Positions 1 to 6,372 of a DNA stretch of 6,372 nt are shown one piece after another (position 1 is the first letter of the stretch; each line of letters begins with the position of its first letter). The position numbers were made by a program, and so were the translations under genes. The DNA lies in contig JANTGV010000069.1 in assembly GCA_024762745.1 (NCBI GenBank), forward strand, positions 1-6,372, given 5' to 3'. The stretch comes from Sulfurimonas sp. (lineage in GTDB: Bacteria > Campylobacterota > Campylobacteria > Campylobacterales > Sulfurimonadaceae). Under the pieces are notes generated by a model, which did no database searches, was not told the DNA's origin, and saw only the letters and a list, made by a program, of their open reading frames with translations.

Positions 1-476
1 TGATACCAAAAACCGATAAGACCCCATGAACACAGACCAACACCTTCCCAACCGATAAAAAGACCGGCAAAGTTGTCACTCATTACAAGTATAAGCATTG
101 AGAATACAAACGCAGATAACCAAGCAAAGAAACGATTGAAACCTTTATCATGATCCATATATCCAATAGCGTAGAAATGAACAACAGTTGAAACAACTGT
201 TACAACCATCATCATAGTTACAGACACCTGATCAACTACAAAACCAAATGGTATATATAGATCACCAGTAGCCATCCATGTCATCATCTCTACATGAACA
301 GTATCTCCACCACCAAGAATATGAACTAAAAGAACACTACTTGCCACTAAAGATACAAGCAGTAAAATACTTGGAACCAGGCCTGCAATTAATGTTTTTG
401 GTCTAGCACCAAAATATGCAGCGAACATTGAACCAACAAGTGGTGCGAATAGTGCAATATATAAATATTTTTCCAT
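1..476 (-). CDS. nuoL: NADH-quinone oxidoreductase subunit L, N-terminal 158 residues (cut by window edge)
   Basis: NuoL is the distal antiporter-like subunit of complex I and pumps protons in the membrane arm. Only the start is present: the frame is open from an ATG at 476 to the left edge. The peptide begins MEKYLYIALFAPLVGSMFAA. It shows hydrophobic segments at about residues 4-21, 29-53, 77-106, 115-133 and 135-157. The family pattern is clear: VDQVSVTMMMVVTVVS, then HFYAIGYM (the usual YSxGYM region), then IGWEGVGLCSWGLIGFWY. Glu144 in WEGVG falls at the same number as the essential Glu144 of E. coli NuoL. The start is supported by AAAGGA (484-489) seven bases upstream, inside the nuoK end; only four bases separate the nuoK stop from this ATG. 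NuoM and NuoN share the fold, but the position after nuoK and the WEGVGLCS motif favour NuoL. Confidence 0.95.
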   Translation of the reverse strand, partial: MEKYLYIALFAPLVGSMFAAYFGARPKTLIAGLVPSILLLVSLVASSVLLVHILGGGDTVHVEMMTWMATGDLYIPFGFVVDQVSVTMMMVVTVVSTVVHFYAIGYMDHDKGFNRFFAWLSAFVFSMLILVMSDNFAGLFIGWEGVGLCSWGLIGFWY

Positions 477-480
477 TCTT

Positions 481-789
481 CTATCCTTTCATCGTTGATA
501 ATGTATCTAGGTTAATATTGCCGTGACGTTTATGCCAAACAATTAAAAGACCAAGACCAACAGCTACTTCTGATGCAGCAATCGCAATAACAAAGAATGC
601 AAACATCTGACCAGTTAAGTCACCGTAAAAATGTGAAATCGCAGCAAAAGCAATATTTACTGAGTTAAGTAATATCTCTGTTGCGAAAAACAGTAAAAGA
701 AGATTCTTTCTTCTCATAACACCAACTAAACCTATTGCAAATAGAATAGTTGAAAGAACTAGATAATGATTTAATCCAATTTCCATCAT
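481..789 (-). CDS. nuoK: NADH-quinone oxidoreductase subunit K
   Basis: NuoK is a small MrpC-like membrane subunit in the proton-translocating arm of complex I. The 102 residues match the usual length of about 100. Three membrane helices are visible at about residues 5-25, 30-53 and 61-86. The two buried glutamates needed for proton transfer in E. coli (Glu36 and Glu72) are present as Glu38 in ATEILLNSVNIAF and Glu74 in AASEVAVGLGLL. The C-terminus NINLDTLSTMKG resembles the E. coli tail. The start ATG overlaps the nuoJ stop as ATGA, a four-base overlap typical of translational coupling. A second in-frame ATG follows immediately. AAGGTG (795-800) lies five bases from the first ATG and eight from the second, so either start is possible and the product would differ by one residue. 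Confidence 0.97.
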   Translation of the reverse strand: MMEIGLNHYLVLSTILFAIGLVGVMRRKNLLLLFFATEILLNSVNIAFAAISHFYGDLTGQMFAFFVIAIAASEVAVGLGLLIVWHKRHGNINLDTLSTMKG

Positions 790-1361
790 GAAAGCACCTT
801 TTTATCTTGATCTTTTTTTATATCTTCAATCTCAGCTTTGTGGTAGAGTGTGAGAGATAGGTCCATCTTTTTTCCAGCTAAAACAATACCCGCAATCATA
901 GCAACCAAAAGCATTACTGCTGCTACTTCAAAAGGGATAAGGTACTTAGTAAAAAGAACCATACCAACATCTTGAGTATTTCCAACACCTTCAGTCATAG
1001 GATAGAGTGCAGTAATATTGTCAGATACAATCGGAGCTGCAAATATTGCAACTATAAGTACTGCAGCTAGAGTACTCAGTCCAACAACTATGTACTTATT
1101 GCCATTGTTCTCTTTAACTTCTCTTGTAGTATCAAAAAACATCATACCAAATGCGTAAAGAGCCATAACAGCACCTGAATAAACTACGATTTGAATCGCA
1201 CCTAAAAAGTCAGCACCTAGAATAAAGAAAAATGCCGATATAAAAATCATCCCTGCTGCAAGTGCCGTAAGGGCATATAACGCTTGTGATGTCGTAACAG
1301 TAATGAAAAACATCGCAATCGTTAAAAATGCAAATAGATAAAACGCTATAGCTTCAAACAT
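786..1361 (-). CDS. nuoJ: NADH-quinone oxidoreductase subunit J
   Basis: NuoJ is a membrane subunit between NuoH and the antiporter-like subunits; its third helix takes part in conformational coupling. The 191 residues contain five hydrophobic segments at about 3-22, 27-48, 53-75, 89-110 and 141-163. The family signature is in helix 3, GADFLGAIQIVVYSGAVMAL (residues 49-68), with the conserved tyrosine of the VVY motif at 61. Helix 5 has the usual YLIPFEVAAVMLLVAMIAG pattern. After it comes a charged cytoplasmic tail of about 27 residues rich in Lys and Asp. The loop between helices 4 and 5 (about 111-139) is polar. The start at 1361 is well supported by AAGGAG eight bases upstream. The gene lies 12 bases after nuoI and overlaps nuoK by four bases. 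Confidence 0.96.
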   Translation of the reverse strand: MFEAIAFYLFAFLTIAMFFITVTTSQALYALTALAAGMIFISAFFFILGADFLGAIQIVVYSGAVMALYAFGMMFFDTTREVKENNGNKYIVVGLSTLAAVLIVAIFAAPIVSDNITALYPMTEGVGNTQDVGMVLFTKYLIPFEVAAVMLLVAMIAGIVLAGKKMDLSLTLYHKAEIEDIKKDQDKKVLS

Positions 1362-1369
1362 AATTCAAT

Positions 1370-1375
1370 CTCCTT
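1370..1375 (-). promoter_or_regulatory. nuoJ ribosome binding site overlapping the nuoI stop codon
   Basis: The minus strand reads AAGGAG eight bases before the nuoJ ATG. Its first two bases are the last two of the nuoI TAA stop, so a ribosome ending nuoI sits on the nuoJ initiation site. This fits coupled translation; the coupling itself is inferred. Confidence 0.75.
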
Positions 1376-1988
1376 AATATGCTAGAGGTGTTTTCTTAAC
1401 ACGCTCATCTTCATGTGGTGTAATAGCACCAAAACCGTCAAACTCAACCTGAGTTCCGGCCTTCATCTTATCAAGAGGTGTTAACATATCCTCATACATA
1501 ATGAAGTGCTCTCTCTGATCAGATGCATTTTCATACTCACCACCGTGTGTAATTGCAAGTTCCGGACAAACTTCAGCACAGTAACCACAGAAGATACAAC
1601 GACCTAGGTTAATAGTGTATTCTGAAACCTCTTTACGAGAGTTTTCGTCTATTTTAGTATCCATGCGAATACAGTCAGATATACAGATCTTTTCACAGAG
1701 TCCACAACCGATACATCTCTCTGCATCAGACTCCCAGAGTCTTTTCATCTCATGAACAGCACGATAACGAGGTCCAATTGGCATCTTCTCTTGAGGATAC
1801 TGAACCGTATGAATATCAAACTTAATCATCTCTCTCATTACAACCCAAAGTCCTACAAACAGCTCGCCTCTGAAAGTTCTTTTTACTACACGTTTAAATT
1901 TACCCCAACCATCAGTCGGGTAATCTTCGATATCTACAAGGAAGTAGCCATCGTTAACATTTCTGTCATTAAATTGCTCATTATTCAT
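1374..1988 (-). CDS. nuoI: NADH-quinone oxidoreductase subunit I (2x[4Fe-4S] ferredoxin-like)
   Basis: NuoI sits where the peripheral and membrane arms meet and carries clusters N6a and N6b, which relay electrons from NuoG towards the terminal cluster and quinone. Two ferredoxin motifs are intact: Cys92, 95, 98 and 102 in CIGCGLCEKIC, and Cys131, 134, 137 and 141 in CIFCGYCAEVCPE. In the first motif the usual proline after the fourth cysteine is replaced by isoleucine, and an additional Cys106 follows. The N-terminal 60 residues include the basic, amphipathic stretch (about 28-58) that normally lies on the membrane. At 204 residues it is longer than the roughly 180 of E. coli, because of an acidic N-terminal extension and a polar C-terminal tail ending KKTPLAY. 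It starts ten bases after the nuoH stop, with AAGGGG six bases upstream of the ATG. Confidence 0.97.
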   Translation of the reverse strand: MNNEQFNDRNVNDGYFLVDIEDYPTDGWGKFKRVVKRTFRGELFVGLWVVMREMIKFDIHTVQYPQEKMPIGPRYRAVHEMKRLWESDAERCIGCGLCEKICISDCIRMDTKIDENSRKEVSEYTINLGRCIFCGYCAEVCPELAITHGGEYENASDQREHFIMYEDMLTPLDKMKAGTQVEFDGFGAITPHEDERVKKTPLAY

Positions 1989-1994
1989 TCATAT

Positions 1995-2000
1995 CCCCTT
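1995..2000 (-). promoter_or_regulatory. nuoI ribosome binding site overlapping the nuoH stop codon
   Basis: The minus strand reads TAAGGGGATATGAATG: the nuoH stop TAA runs directly into AAGGGG, six bases before the nuoI ATG. An earlier ATG in the spacer (1990-1992) is out of frame and is followed directly by an in-frame stop, so the ATG at 1988 is the start. Coupled translation is inferred. Confidence 0.7.
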
Positions 2001-2994
2001 AAAACATCATCAAAAAGCCAGCGATTACAACATTAATCACTGCTATTGGCATTAGTACTTTCCAACACAACCACATAAGTTGATCCGGTCTAACATCTGG
2101 CCATGCTGCTCTTGTCCATAGGAAGAAGAAGAAGAAAAATGACATCTTACCAAGAAGAGCTAATGCACCTAAGAAACTACCATCACCATAACCACCTAAG
2201 AAAAGAAGTGGAATTACAAATGAAAGGAAGAACATGTTTGCATACTCACCAATGAAGAAAAGACCCCATCTCATACCAGAGTACTCAGTACCAAAACCAT
2301 CAATTATCTCATGGTCATTAGCGATTAAGTGAAATGGTGTACGTCCAGTCTCAGCAAAAGCAGCAATCCAAAAGAGGATAAACGCAACAAATCCGACACC
2401 ATACATATTAAATATAATCCATCCATTCTCAATCTGATACTCATTAAAATCAATTAAAGAGAGAGAACCAACCATCATAATTGGAGCTAAGATCGATAGA
2501 CCAGTAATAACCTCATATGAAATAAATACAGCAGCACCACGAGCAGCAGAAATTAGTGAGAACTTGTTCGCTGACGCCATACCACCAAGAAGTGGACCGT
2601 AGAGCCCAACTCCCATAATACCTAGAATATAAAGAATACCGATATTGATGTCAGCAACTATTGGATGAACTGTATATCCAAAAATCTCAAACTGAGGTAA
2701 AAATGGAATAGCAGCCGCTGCCATAAATGCAGTTGCTGCAGTAATAACCGGTGCAATTTTAAAGATTGGTCCAACTACATTCGTAGGGATAATATCCTCT
2801 TTCGTGAATAACTTAACACCATCTGCAGCAACTTGTAACAATCCATAAGGACCAACATTCATTGGCCCAAGACGACGCTGCATAAATGCAAGAATCTTTC
2901 TTTCAAAATATGTACCTATACCTGCTAATGCTGAAAATACAAGTAAAACAACAACGACTTTAATTATCGTTTCTATTAAATATGCTGTATCCAT
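1999..2994 (-). CDS. nuoH: NADH-quinone oxidoreductase subunit H
   Basis: NuoH anchors the peripheral arm to the membrane and forms much of the quinone chamber and the entry to the proton path. The 331 residues match the family length of about 325. Eight hydrophobic segments are visible, at about 8-29, 74-96, 116-137, 151-175, 193-215, 244-266, 272-293 and 308-330. Signatures include ERKILAFMQRRLGPMNVGPY (31-50), ADGVKLFTKED (57-67), SYEV with Glu161, AETGRTPF (214-221) and TEYSGMRWGLFFIGEYANMF (236-255). The quinone loop after RTPF is unusual: HLIANDHE (222-229) stands where most NuoH proteins have a DLPEAESE-type acidic run, so two usual acidic positions are His222 and Ala225. Six phenylalanines (286-291) lie in helix 7. 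The start is three bases after the nuoG stop, with AAGGTG (3001-3006) six bases upstream of the ATG. Confidence 0.97.
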   Translation of the reverse strand: MDTAYLIETIIKVVVVLLVFSALAGIGTYFERKILAFMQRRLGPMNVGPYGLLQVAADGVKLFTKEDIIPTNVVGPIFKIAPVITAATAFMAAAAIPFLPQFEIFGYTVHPIVADINIGILYILGIMGVGLYGPLLGGMASANKFSLISAARGAAVFISYEVITGLSILAPIMMVGSLSLIDFNEYQIENGWIIFNMYGVGFVAFILFWIAAFAETGRTPFHLIANDHEIIDGFGTEYSGMRWGLFFIGEYANMFFLSFVIPLLFLGGYGDGSFLGALALLGKMSFFFFFFLWTRAAWPDVRPDQLMWLCWKVLMPIAVINVVIAGFLMMF

Positions 2995-2997
2995 ATA

Positions 2998-5487
2998 TTA
3001 CACCTTTTCAATCGAAGCTGTAGCAAAGCGATAACCGCTAAACAGAGCCTCTGAATTTAATTTAGAATCAAACGTTGGGAGTACTGTAATGTCACCAGCG
3101 ATTTTATTATCACTGACTACTTTAGCAATAAGCTCACCGTTCTCACTCTTAACCTTTACACTATCACCTGCGTTTAACTCAGAGTTATTTAAAAACTCTT
3201 CACTCAGGTAAACGCCACTCTCTTCATCAAGGTTGGTAGTTTTATTAGTAAATTCACTGAACTGTCTTACAGGATTTGCAGAGTAGATTACAGAATCCCC
3301 AAGAGTTAATGCTTCATCAATTTTTTCTACACTCTCATCTGTAGATGTATTTTCGTTCATGTTTTCCAATTTATATCCACGCATCTCTTCACCAGCATTA
3401 GTGTAGTGATTTGGTAAATCATCAAACGCTTCAGCTCTGAAACCTTGAGCAGTTGGCAACTCTTTTGTATAGTCAATTGTAAGCTCCGAGTTAAAACCTA
3501 ACGCATTTGCTATGTCATTTAATACATAACCACCATACGACAGTGCTGCGTTTGTTGGGTTCACGCGTTTATTTATAGAAGTAAGAGTTCCTTCTTGCTG
3601 ATTCATTGCCGGCATATCAAGGTCTCCATCACCTAATGCAGATAGAGTAAAATCACCTTTTGTGTTGTAACCAATTGTATACTCACCTGCAGTATCAGAG
3701 AGTCTGTTGATAAGTGAAACACCAAGTGTATTCGTAAGAGTTGGAATCATTACAAGTTTAAACTCACTATATTTTTCAACTAAAGCAACTAAACGTGCTA
3801 AGTTTTTAGAGTTTGGATGTGTATATAAATCAGGTCCTACAACTAAAGAGAAGCTATCCTTTTTCTTCAAGAACTTCTCTAATGTTTCACCGAAGTTTTC
3901 AGGAGCACCTAGAATTTCAAGAAGTCTGTTATCGTCAATTTCTACCTCTTTAGAAACTTGCTTGCTAACCATTTTTATTTTATCTTGCTCAACCTCTTTG
4001 TCTTCGCCAGTATCAGGATCCATTTCAAGTACCATTATTGTCTCAATAACTTTCTCTTTTACAGTCTCTTCAACAGTTATAGTCTTTCTAGTGTGAAAAG
4101 ATTCTAAATAGTCAGCAATATCTGTAGGTAGTTTCTCTTTATCTGCAAATAGATCTAAAATAAGATATAGAGCAGTCTCTTCTTGTAGAGGTTTATGATT
4201 TATACTTAAAAGGTTTTTACTCATACCATCTACAACAGGGTCAGCTACAGGATGGAAATATAGAGCGGCACCTTTATTTACTGTTAAAGAGTTATTTAGA
4301 GCATATCTCGCATTTGGATTATCACTCTTTATAGCAGTACCAACTGAGACAATAAAGTTACTCTCAGCAGTCTCTTTTAAGTCAGAACCATAAAGAGTAG
4401 AGCCACTAACAGCTGAATAGTCTTTCAGGAAGTTCTGGAATGCTAATGCTTCATTATTTACAAGCTTGTATCCAAATTTATCACTGAGGTTTTGTAAGAT
4501 TAATGCCTCTTCATTAGTGATAGTTGAAGTAAAGTTAATAGTATCCGCTTTATTGAACGCATCAAGAGCAGAGTTAAATGCAGCCTCATCTTTTGTCACA
4601 TTACTGTTTTGATAATCAAAGCCGTATCTACCCGCACCACAAAGTGAAACATAGTTCCATTCATTCATTACACGATAAATCTTATCTTCAGGATTATCTA
4701 CACTTGTATGTTTTACATCATAAGATATTTGACATCCAGCAGAACAGTGACCACATGTTGCAGGTACTTGACGAAGTTCCCAAGCATTTGATTTATACAT
4801 AAACTCAGTATCTACAAGTGCCCCAACTGGACATACTGCAGCACATTCACCACATGATGTACAATCTAGAATGTCTGTACCATTTGTAAGACCAATAACA
4901 GATTTGTTCAGCTTATTCCACATTGCATATGCGTCTTTAGGCATCTCTTCTTTATAGCTGGCATCAAGAGCATCAGCACCACGTGGAATAGTCTTGAGTG
5001 AGTTATCACCAATCATATCTTTACATGCAGTAACACATCTCTCACAAACTATACATAAGCCCGGATCGTAGTGTAGGTGTCCCCAATCATGAGAACTTCT
5101 ATCTACATCTTTAACTGAATAGCTTTGCGAATCAACGCCTATCTCTAGTGTATAGTTCTGTAGTTCACACTCACCTGATTGATCACAAACACCACACTGA
5201 AGTGGATGATTTACATCATAAACTTCCATAATCGCACGACGCTCTTTCTCAATGTTCTCTGTTGTAGTTACAACATTCATACCCTCTTTAGCCTTTGCAT
5301 TACAAGCGTACACCTGTTTTCCATCAGCTTCAACAAGACAAATACGACATGCGAGTGTCGGACTACATCTTGTTAAGTAACATATTGCTGGAATAAAAAT
5401 ATCATTCGCACGAGCAGCATTTAATAAAAACTCACCCTCTTGCGTTTGTATCTCTTTTCCATCTATATTAATTGTAATATTATCCAT
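2998..5487 (-). CDS. nuoG: NADH-quinone oxidoreductase subunit G, iron-sulfur subunit
   Basis: NuoG is the large peripheral-arm subunit that carries electrons along a chain of Fe-S clusters. From the ATG at 5487 it has 829 residues. Domains in order: a [2Fe-2S] ferredoxin site (Cys36, 47, 50, 62); the His-ligated N5 site HPLQCGVCDQSGEC (His94, Cys98, 101, 107); CIVCERCVTAC (Cys145, 148, 151, 155); CTSCGECAAVCPVGAL (Cys209, 212, 215, 219); and the N7-type site at the front of the molybdopterin-like domain (Cys245, 248, 252 in CGHCSAGC, then Cys283). The rest is a degenerate molybdopterin-oxidoreductase-like region, with GDGDLDMPAMNQQEGT at 619-634 and a C-terminal beta-rich domain. A charged insertion of about 55 residues lies near 466-520. 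E. coli NuoG is longer (about 908). A TTG six bases upstream (5491-5493) is in frame but sits directly against the ribosome binding site, so ATG is chosen. The upstream gene overlaps by eight bases. Confidence 0.96.
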   Translation of the reverse strand: MDNITINIDGKEIQTQEGEFLLNAARANDIFIPAICYLTRCSPTLACRICLVEADGKQVYACNAKAKEGMNVVTTTENIEKERRAIMEVYDVNHPLQCGVCDQSGECELQNYTLEIGVDSQSYSVKDVDRSSHDWGHLHYDPGLCIVCERCVTACKDMIGDNSLKTIPRGADALDASYKEEMPKDAYAMWNKLNKSVIGLTNGTDILDCTSCGECAAVCPVGALVDTEFMYKSNAWELRQVPATCGHCSAGCQISYDVKHTSVDNPEDKIYRVMNEWNYVSLCGAGRYGFDYQNSNVTKDEAAFNSALDAFNKADTINFTSTITNEEALILQNLSDKFGYKLVNNEALAFQNFLKDYSAVSGSTLYGSDLKETAESNFIVSVGTAIKSDNPNARYALNNSLTVNKGAALYFHPVADPVVDGMSKNLLSINHKPLQEETALYLILDLFADKEKLPTDIADYLESFHTRKTITVEETVKEKVIETIMVLEMDPDTGEDKEVEQDKIKMVSKQVSKEVEIDDNRLLEILGAPENFGETLEKFLKKKDSFSLVVGPDLYTHPNSKNLARLVALVEKYSEFKLVMIPTLTNTLGVSLINRLSDTAGEYTIGYNTKGDFTLSALGDGDLDMPAMNQQEGTLTSINKRVNPTNAALSYGGYVLNDIANALGFNSELTIDYTKELPTAQGFRAEAFDDLPNHYTNAGEEMRGYKLENMNENTSTDESVEKIDEALTLGDSVIYSANPVRQFSEFTNKTTNLDEESGVYLSEEFLNNSELNAGDSVKVKSENGELIAKVVSDNKIAGDITVLPTFDSKLNSEALFSGYRFATASIEKV

Positions 5488-6372
5488 TTGCAACCTCTAT
5501 ATTAACTTGGGAATATCTGTACTCTGCAGCCTTTGTATCCAGATCAAAAGTCGGATTAAACGCTACTGTACCTGTCATTTTCTTACTTACTTTAAATTTA
5601 CGTGTAAACTCCTGGCCACCAACAGTAAATGTGACTACATCTCCTGCCTTGATTTTCGCTGCAGTTGCAAACTGCTTCGAACCAGTAAGTTCGTAATAGC
5701 CAGCAGATTTCTTTTCTGCTATCTGTTTACACTCTTCCGTAAACCTATTGAATTGATCTAACGGGTTGCAGCTATAAACTACACTTCCATTAAATTCACC
5801 CAACTCTTCCACATCTTCAACTAATGCGTTTTCACTGTTCTTCAAAGAAGCTAATCTAACACCTCTTCTTATTGTTCCATCCGGGTCTATAGAGTTTGGT
5901 AAATCATCAAAAGACAACTCTGTAAAACCAAGCTCTGATGTATAATCAACAGCATTATCCTTCACTACCCCTAGCGAAGATGCTATATCATTAAGCTCAT
6001 AACCCTTATAACCTACTGCAGCGTTTAGGCTGACAAGGTCTTTATCTATATTTACAAAAGTTCCCTCTTGTTGATTGAGTGATGGCATATCTAAATCACC
6101 ATCACCTTTCGCACTTAATGTAAAATCAGCTTTCACATTATAACCTACAGATGAGCCTTCTGTCGCTTCATCCAATTCACATATTTGACTTACTCCTAAA
6201 GTGTTGGTTTTTGGTGGTATAACAAGTACCTTGAATTTACTATTTTTTTGTAGTAAACCAGCAATACGAGCTATATTTTCTGAACGCGGATGATTAATAA
6301 CATCTTCTCCGACAATAAGTACAAAATCTTTTTTACGTTTAGAGAAGTGCTTCAACAGATCTATCTCCTCCT
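5480..6372 (-). CDS. NuoG-like paralogue, C-terminal 296 residues (5' end beyond window)
   Basis: The reading frame is open from the right edge to a TAA at 5480-5482, so only the C-terminal part of a longer protein is seen. It aligns collinearly with the last 290 or so residues of the NuoG encoded next to it. Shared blocks include TNTLGVS, GDGDLDMP, NQQEGT, LNDIA, FDDLPN, VYSCNP versus IYSANP, and NPTFD versus LPTFD near the end. By hand about half of the residues match over the first 120. This is the degenerate molybdopterin-oxidoreductase-like region followed by the beta-rich C-terminal domain. The visible part has no cluster-binding cysteine motif; whether the missing part has any is unknown. 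A TTG at 6355 could be read as a start, but homology and the open frame continue upstream (EEIDLLKHF), so the gene is treated as truncated. Its end overlaps the nuoG start as ATGGATAA. A second NuoG, or a NuoG-derived domain on another subunit, are both possible. Confidence 0.85.
   Translation of the reverse strand, partial: EEIDLLKHFSKRKKDFVLIVGEDVINHPRSENIARIAGLLQKNSKFKVLVIPPKTNTLGVSQICELDEATEGSSVGYNVKADFTLSAKGDGDLDMPSLNQQEGTFVNIDKDLVSLNAAVGYKGYELNDIASSLGVVKDNAVDYTSELGFTELSFDDLPNSIDPDGTIRRGVRLASLKNSENALVEDVEELGEFNGSVVYSCNPLDQFNRFTEECKQIAEKKSAGYYELTGSKQFATAAKIKAGDVVTFTVGGQEFTRKFKVSKKMTGTVAFNPTFDLDTKAAEYRYSQVNIEVANG
5494..5497 (-). promoter_or_regulatory. nuoG ribosome binding site that fixes the start
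   Basis: The minus strand reads AGAGGTTGCAAATGG. GAGG lies six bases before the ATG at 5487 but directly touches the in-frame TTG at 5493, leaving no spacer for it. The ATG is therefore the likely start. The site lies inside the last codons of the upstream NuoG-like gene, whose stop falls within the first codons of nuoG. Confidence 0.7.

Noticed and set aside
1752..2036. Plus-strand open frame of 94 codons opposite nuoI and the nuoH end
   Set aside because: It lies antisense across two clear complex I genes, its protein has no recognisable domain, and it crosses a gene junction. It is a shadow frame.
2122..2136. Five GAA trinucleotides in a row
   Set aside because: These encode part of the Phe run in NuoH helix 7. 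A three-base unit cannot shift the frame, and Phe is normal in a membrane helix, so phase variation is unlikely.
3707..4096. Plus-strand open frame of 129 codons, Ser/Thr-rich, opposite nuoG
   Set aside because: It is antisense to the charged NuoG insertion; its Ser/Thr/Phe richness is the complement of Lys/Glu codons. There is no family resemblance and no operon context.
4578..5376. Plus-strand open frames at 4578-4802 and 5179-5376 with many His or Cys residues
   Set aside because: Both are antisense to the iron-sulfur part of nuoG, whose motifs are unambiguous. Their composition follows from the opposite strand.
5491..5493. TTG as the start of nuoG, giving MQMDN
   Set aside because: The GAGG ribosome binding site abuts this codon with no spacer; the ATG six bases later has normal spacing.
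5507..5761. Plus-strand open frame of 84 codons, cysteine-rich
   Set aside because: It is antisense to the conserved C-terminal region of the NuoG-like gene, with no recognisable motif.
6353..6372. AGGAGG at the right edge followed by an in-frame TTG at 6355, suggesting a short stand-alone gene
   Set aside because: The spacing to the TTG is about 11 bases, TTG starts are uncommon, and the frame stays open upstream with residues (EEIDLLKHF) that resemble the matching part of NuoG. The AGGAGG is more likely glutamate codons inside a longer gene.

Overview
The window is a fully coding stretch of a respiratory complex I (nuo) operon, all on the minus strand. Read in the direction of transcription (high to low coordinates) the order is: the C-terminal part of a NuoG-like protein (5480-6372, cut by the window edge), nuoG (2998-5487), nuoH (1999-2994), nuoI (1374-1988), nuoJ (786-1361), nuoK (481-789) and the first 158 codons of nuoL (1-476). 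G-H-I-J-K-L is the classical bacterial gene order. I found no RNA gene, mobile element, CRISPR array, promoter or terminator. The longest non-coding gap is 12 bases, so this is the middle of one polycistronic unit, and the plus strand holds only shadow ORFs.

The organism is probably a member of the Campylobacterota, of the Sulfurimonas / Sulfuricurvum / Helicobacter kind. The DNA is AT-rich. NuoH, NuoI and NuoG diverge from the proteobacterial type in ways that look epsilonproteobacterial to me. Examples are the NuoI cluster motif with CIS in place of CP, and the NuoH segment TEYSGMRWGLFFIGEYANMF. This is inferred from memory of the families, not from a search.

The genes work together as follows. 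NuoG carries the electron-relay iron-sulfur clusters of the peripheral arm. NuoI carries the two [4Fe-4S] clusters that pass electrons on towards the quinone. NuoH forms part of the quinone chamber at the membrane. NuoJ and NuoK form the membrane proton path next to it, and NuoL is the distal antiporter-like proton pump. The genes that would show the electron-input module (NuoE/NuoF or a substitute) lie beyond the right edge, so the electron donor cannot be read from this window.

This is a core-metabolism region, and I do not see a wholly new system. The points worth a second look are: two collinear NuoG-type proteins encoded back to back; a NuoG with an apparently complete extra ferredoxin-type cluster site; a long charged insertion in NuoG; and loss of usually conserved acidic residues in the NuoH quinone loop.
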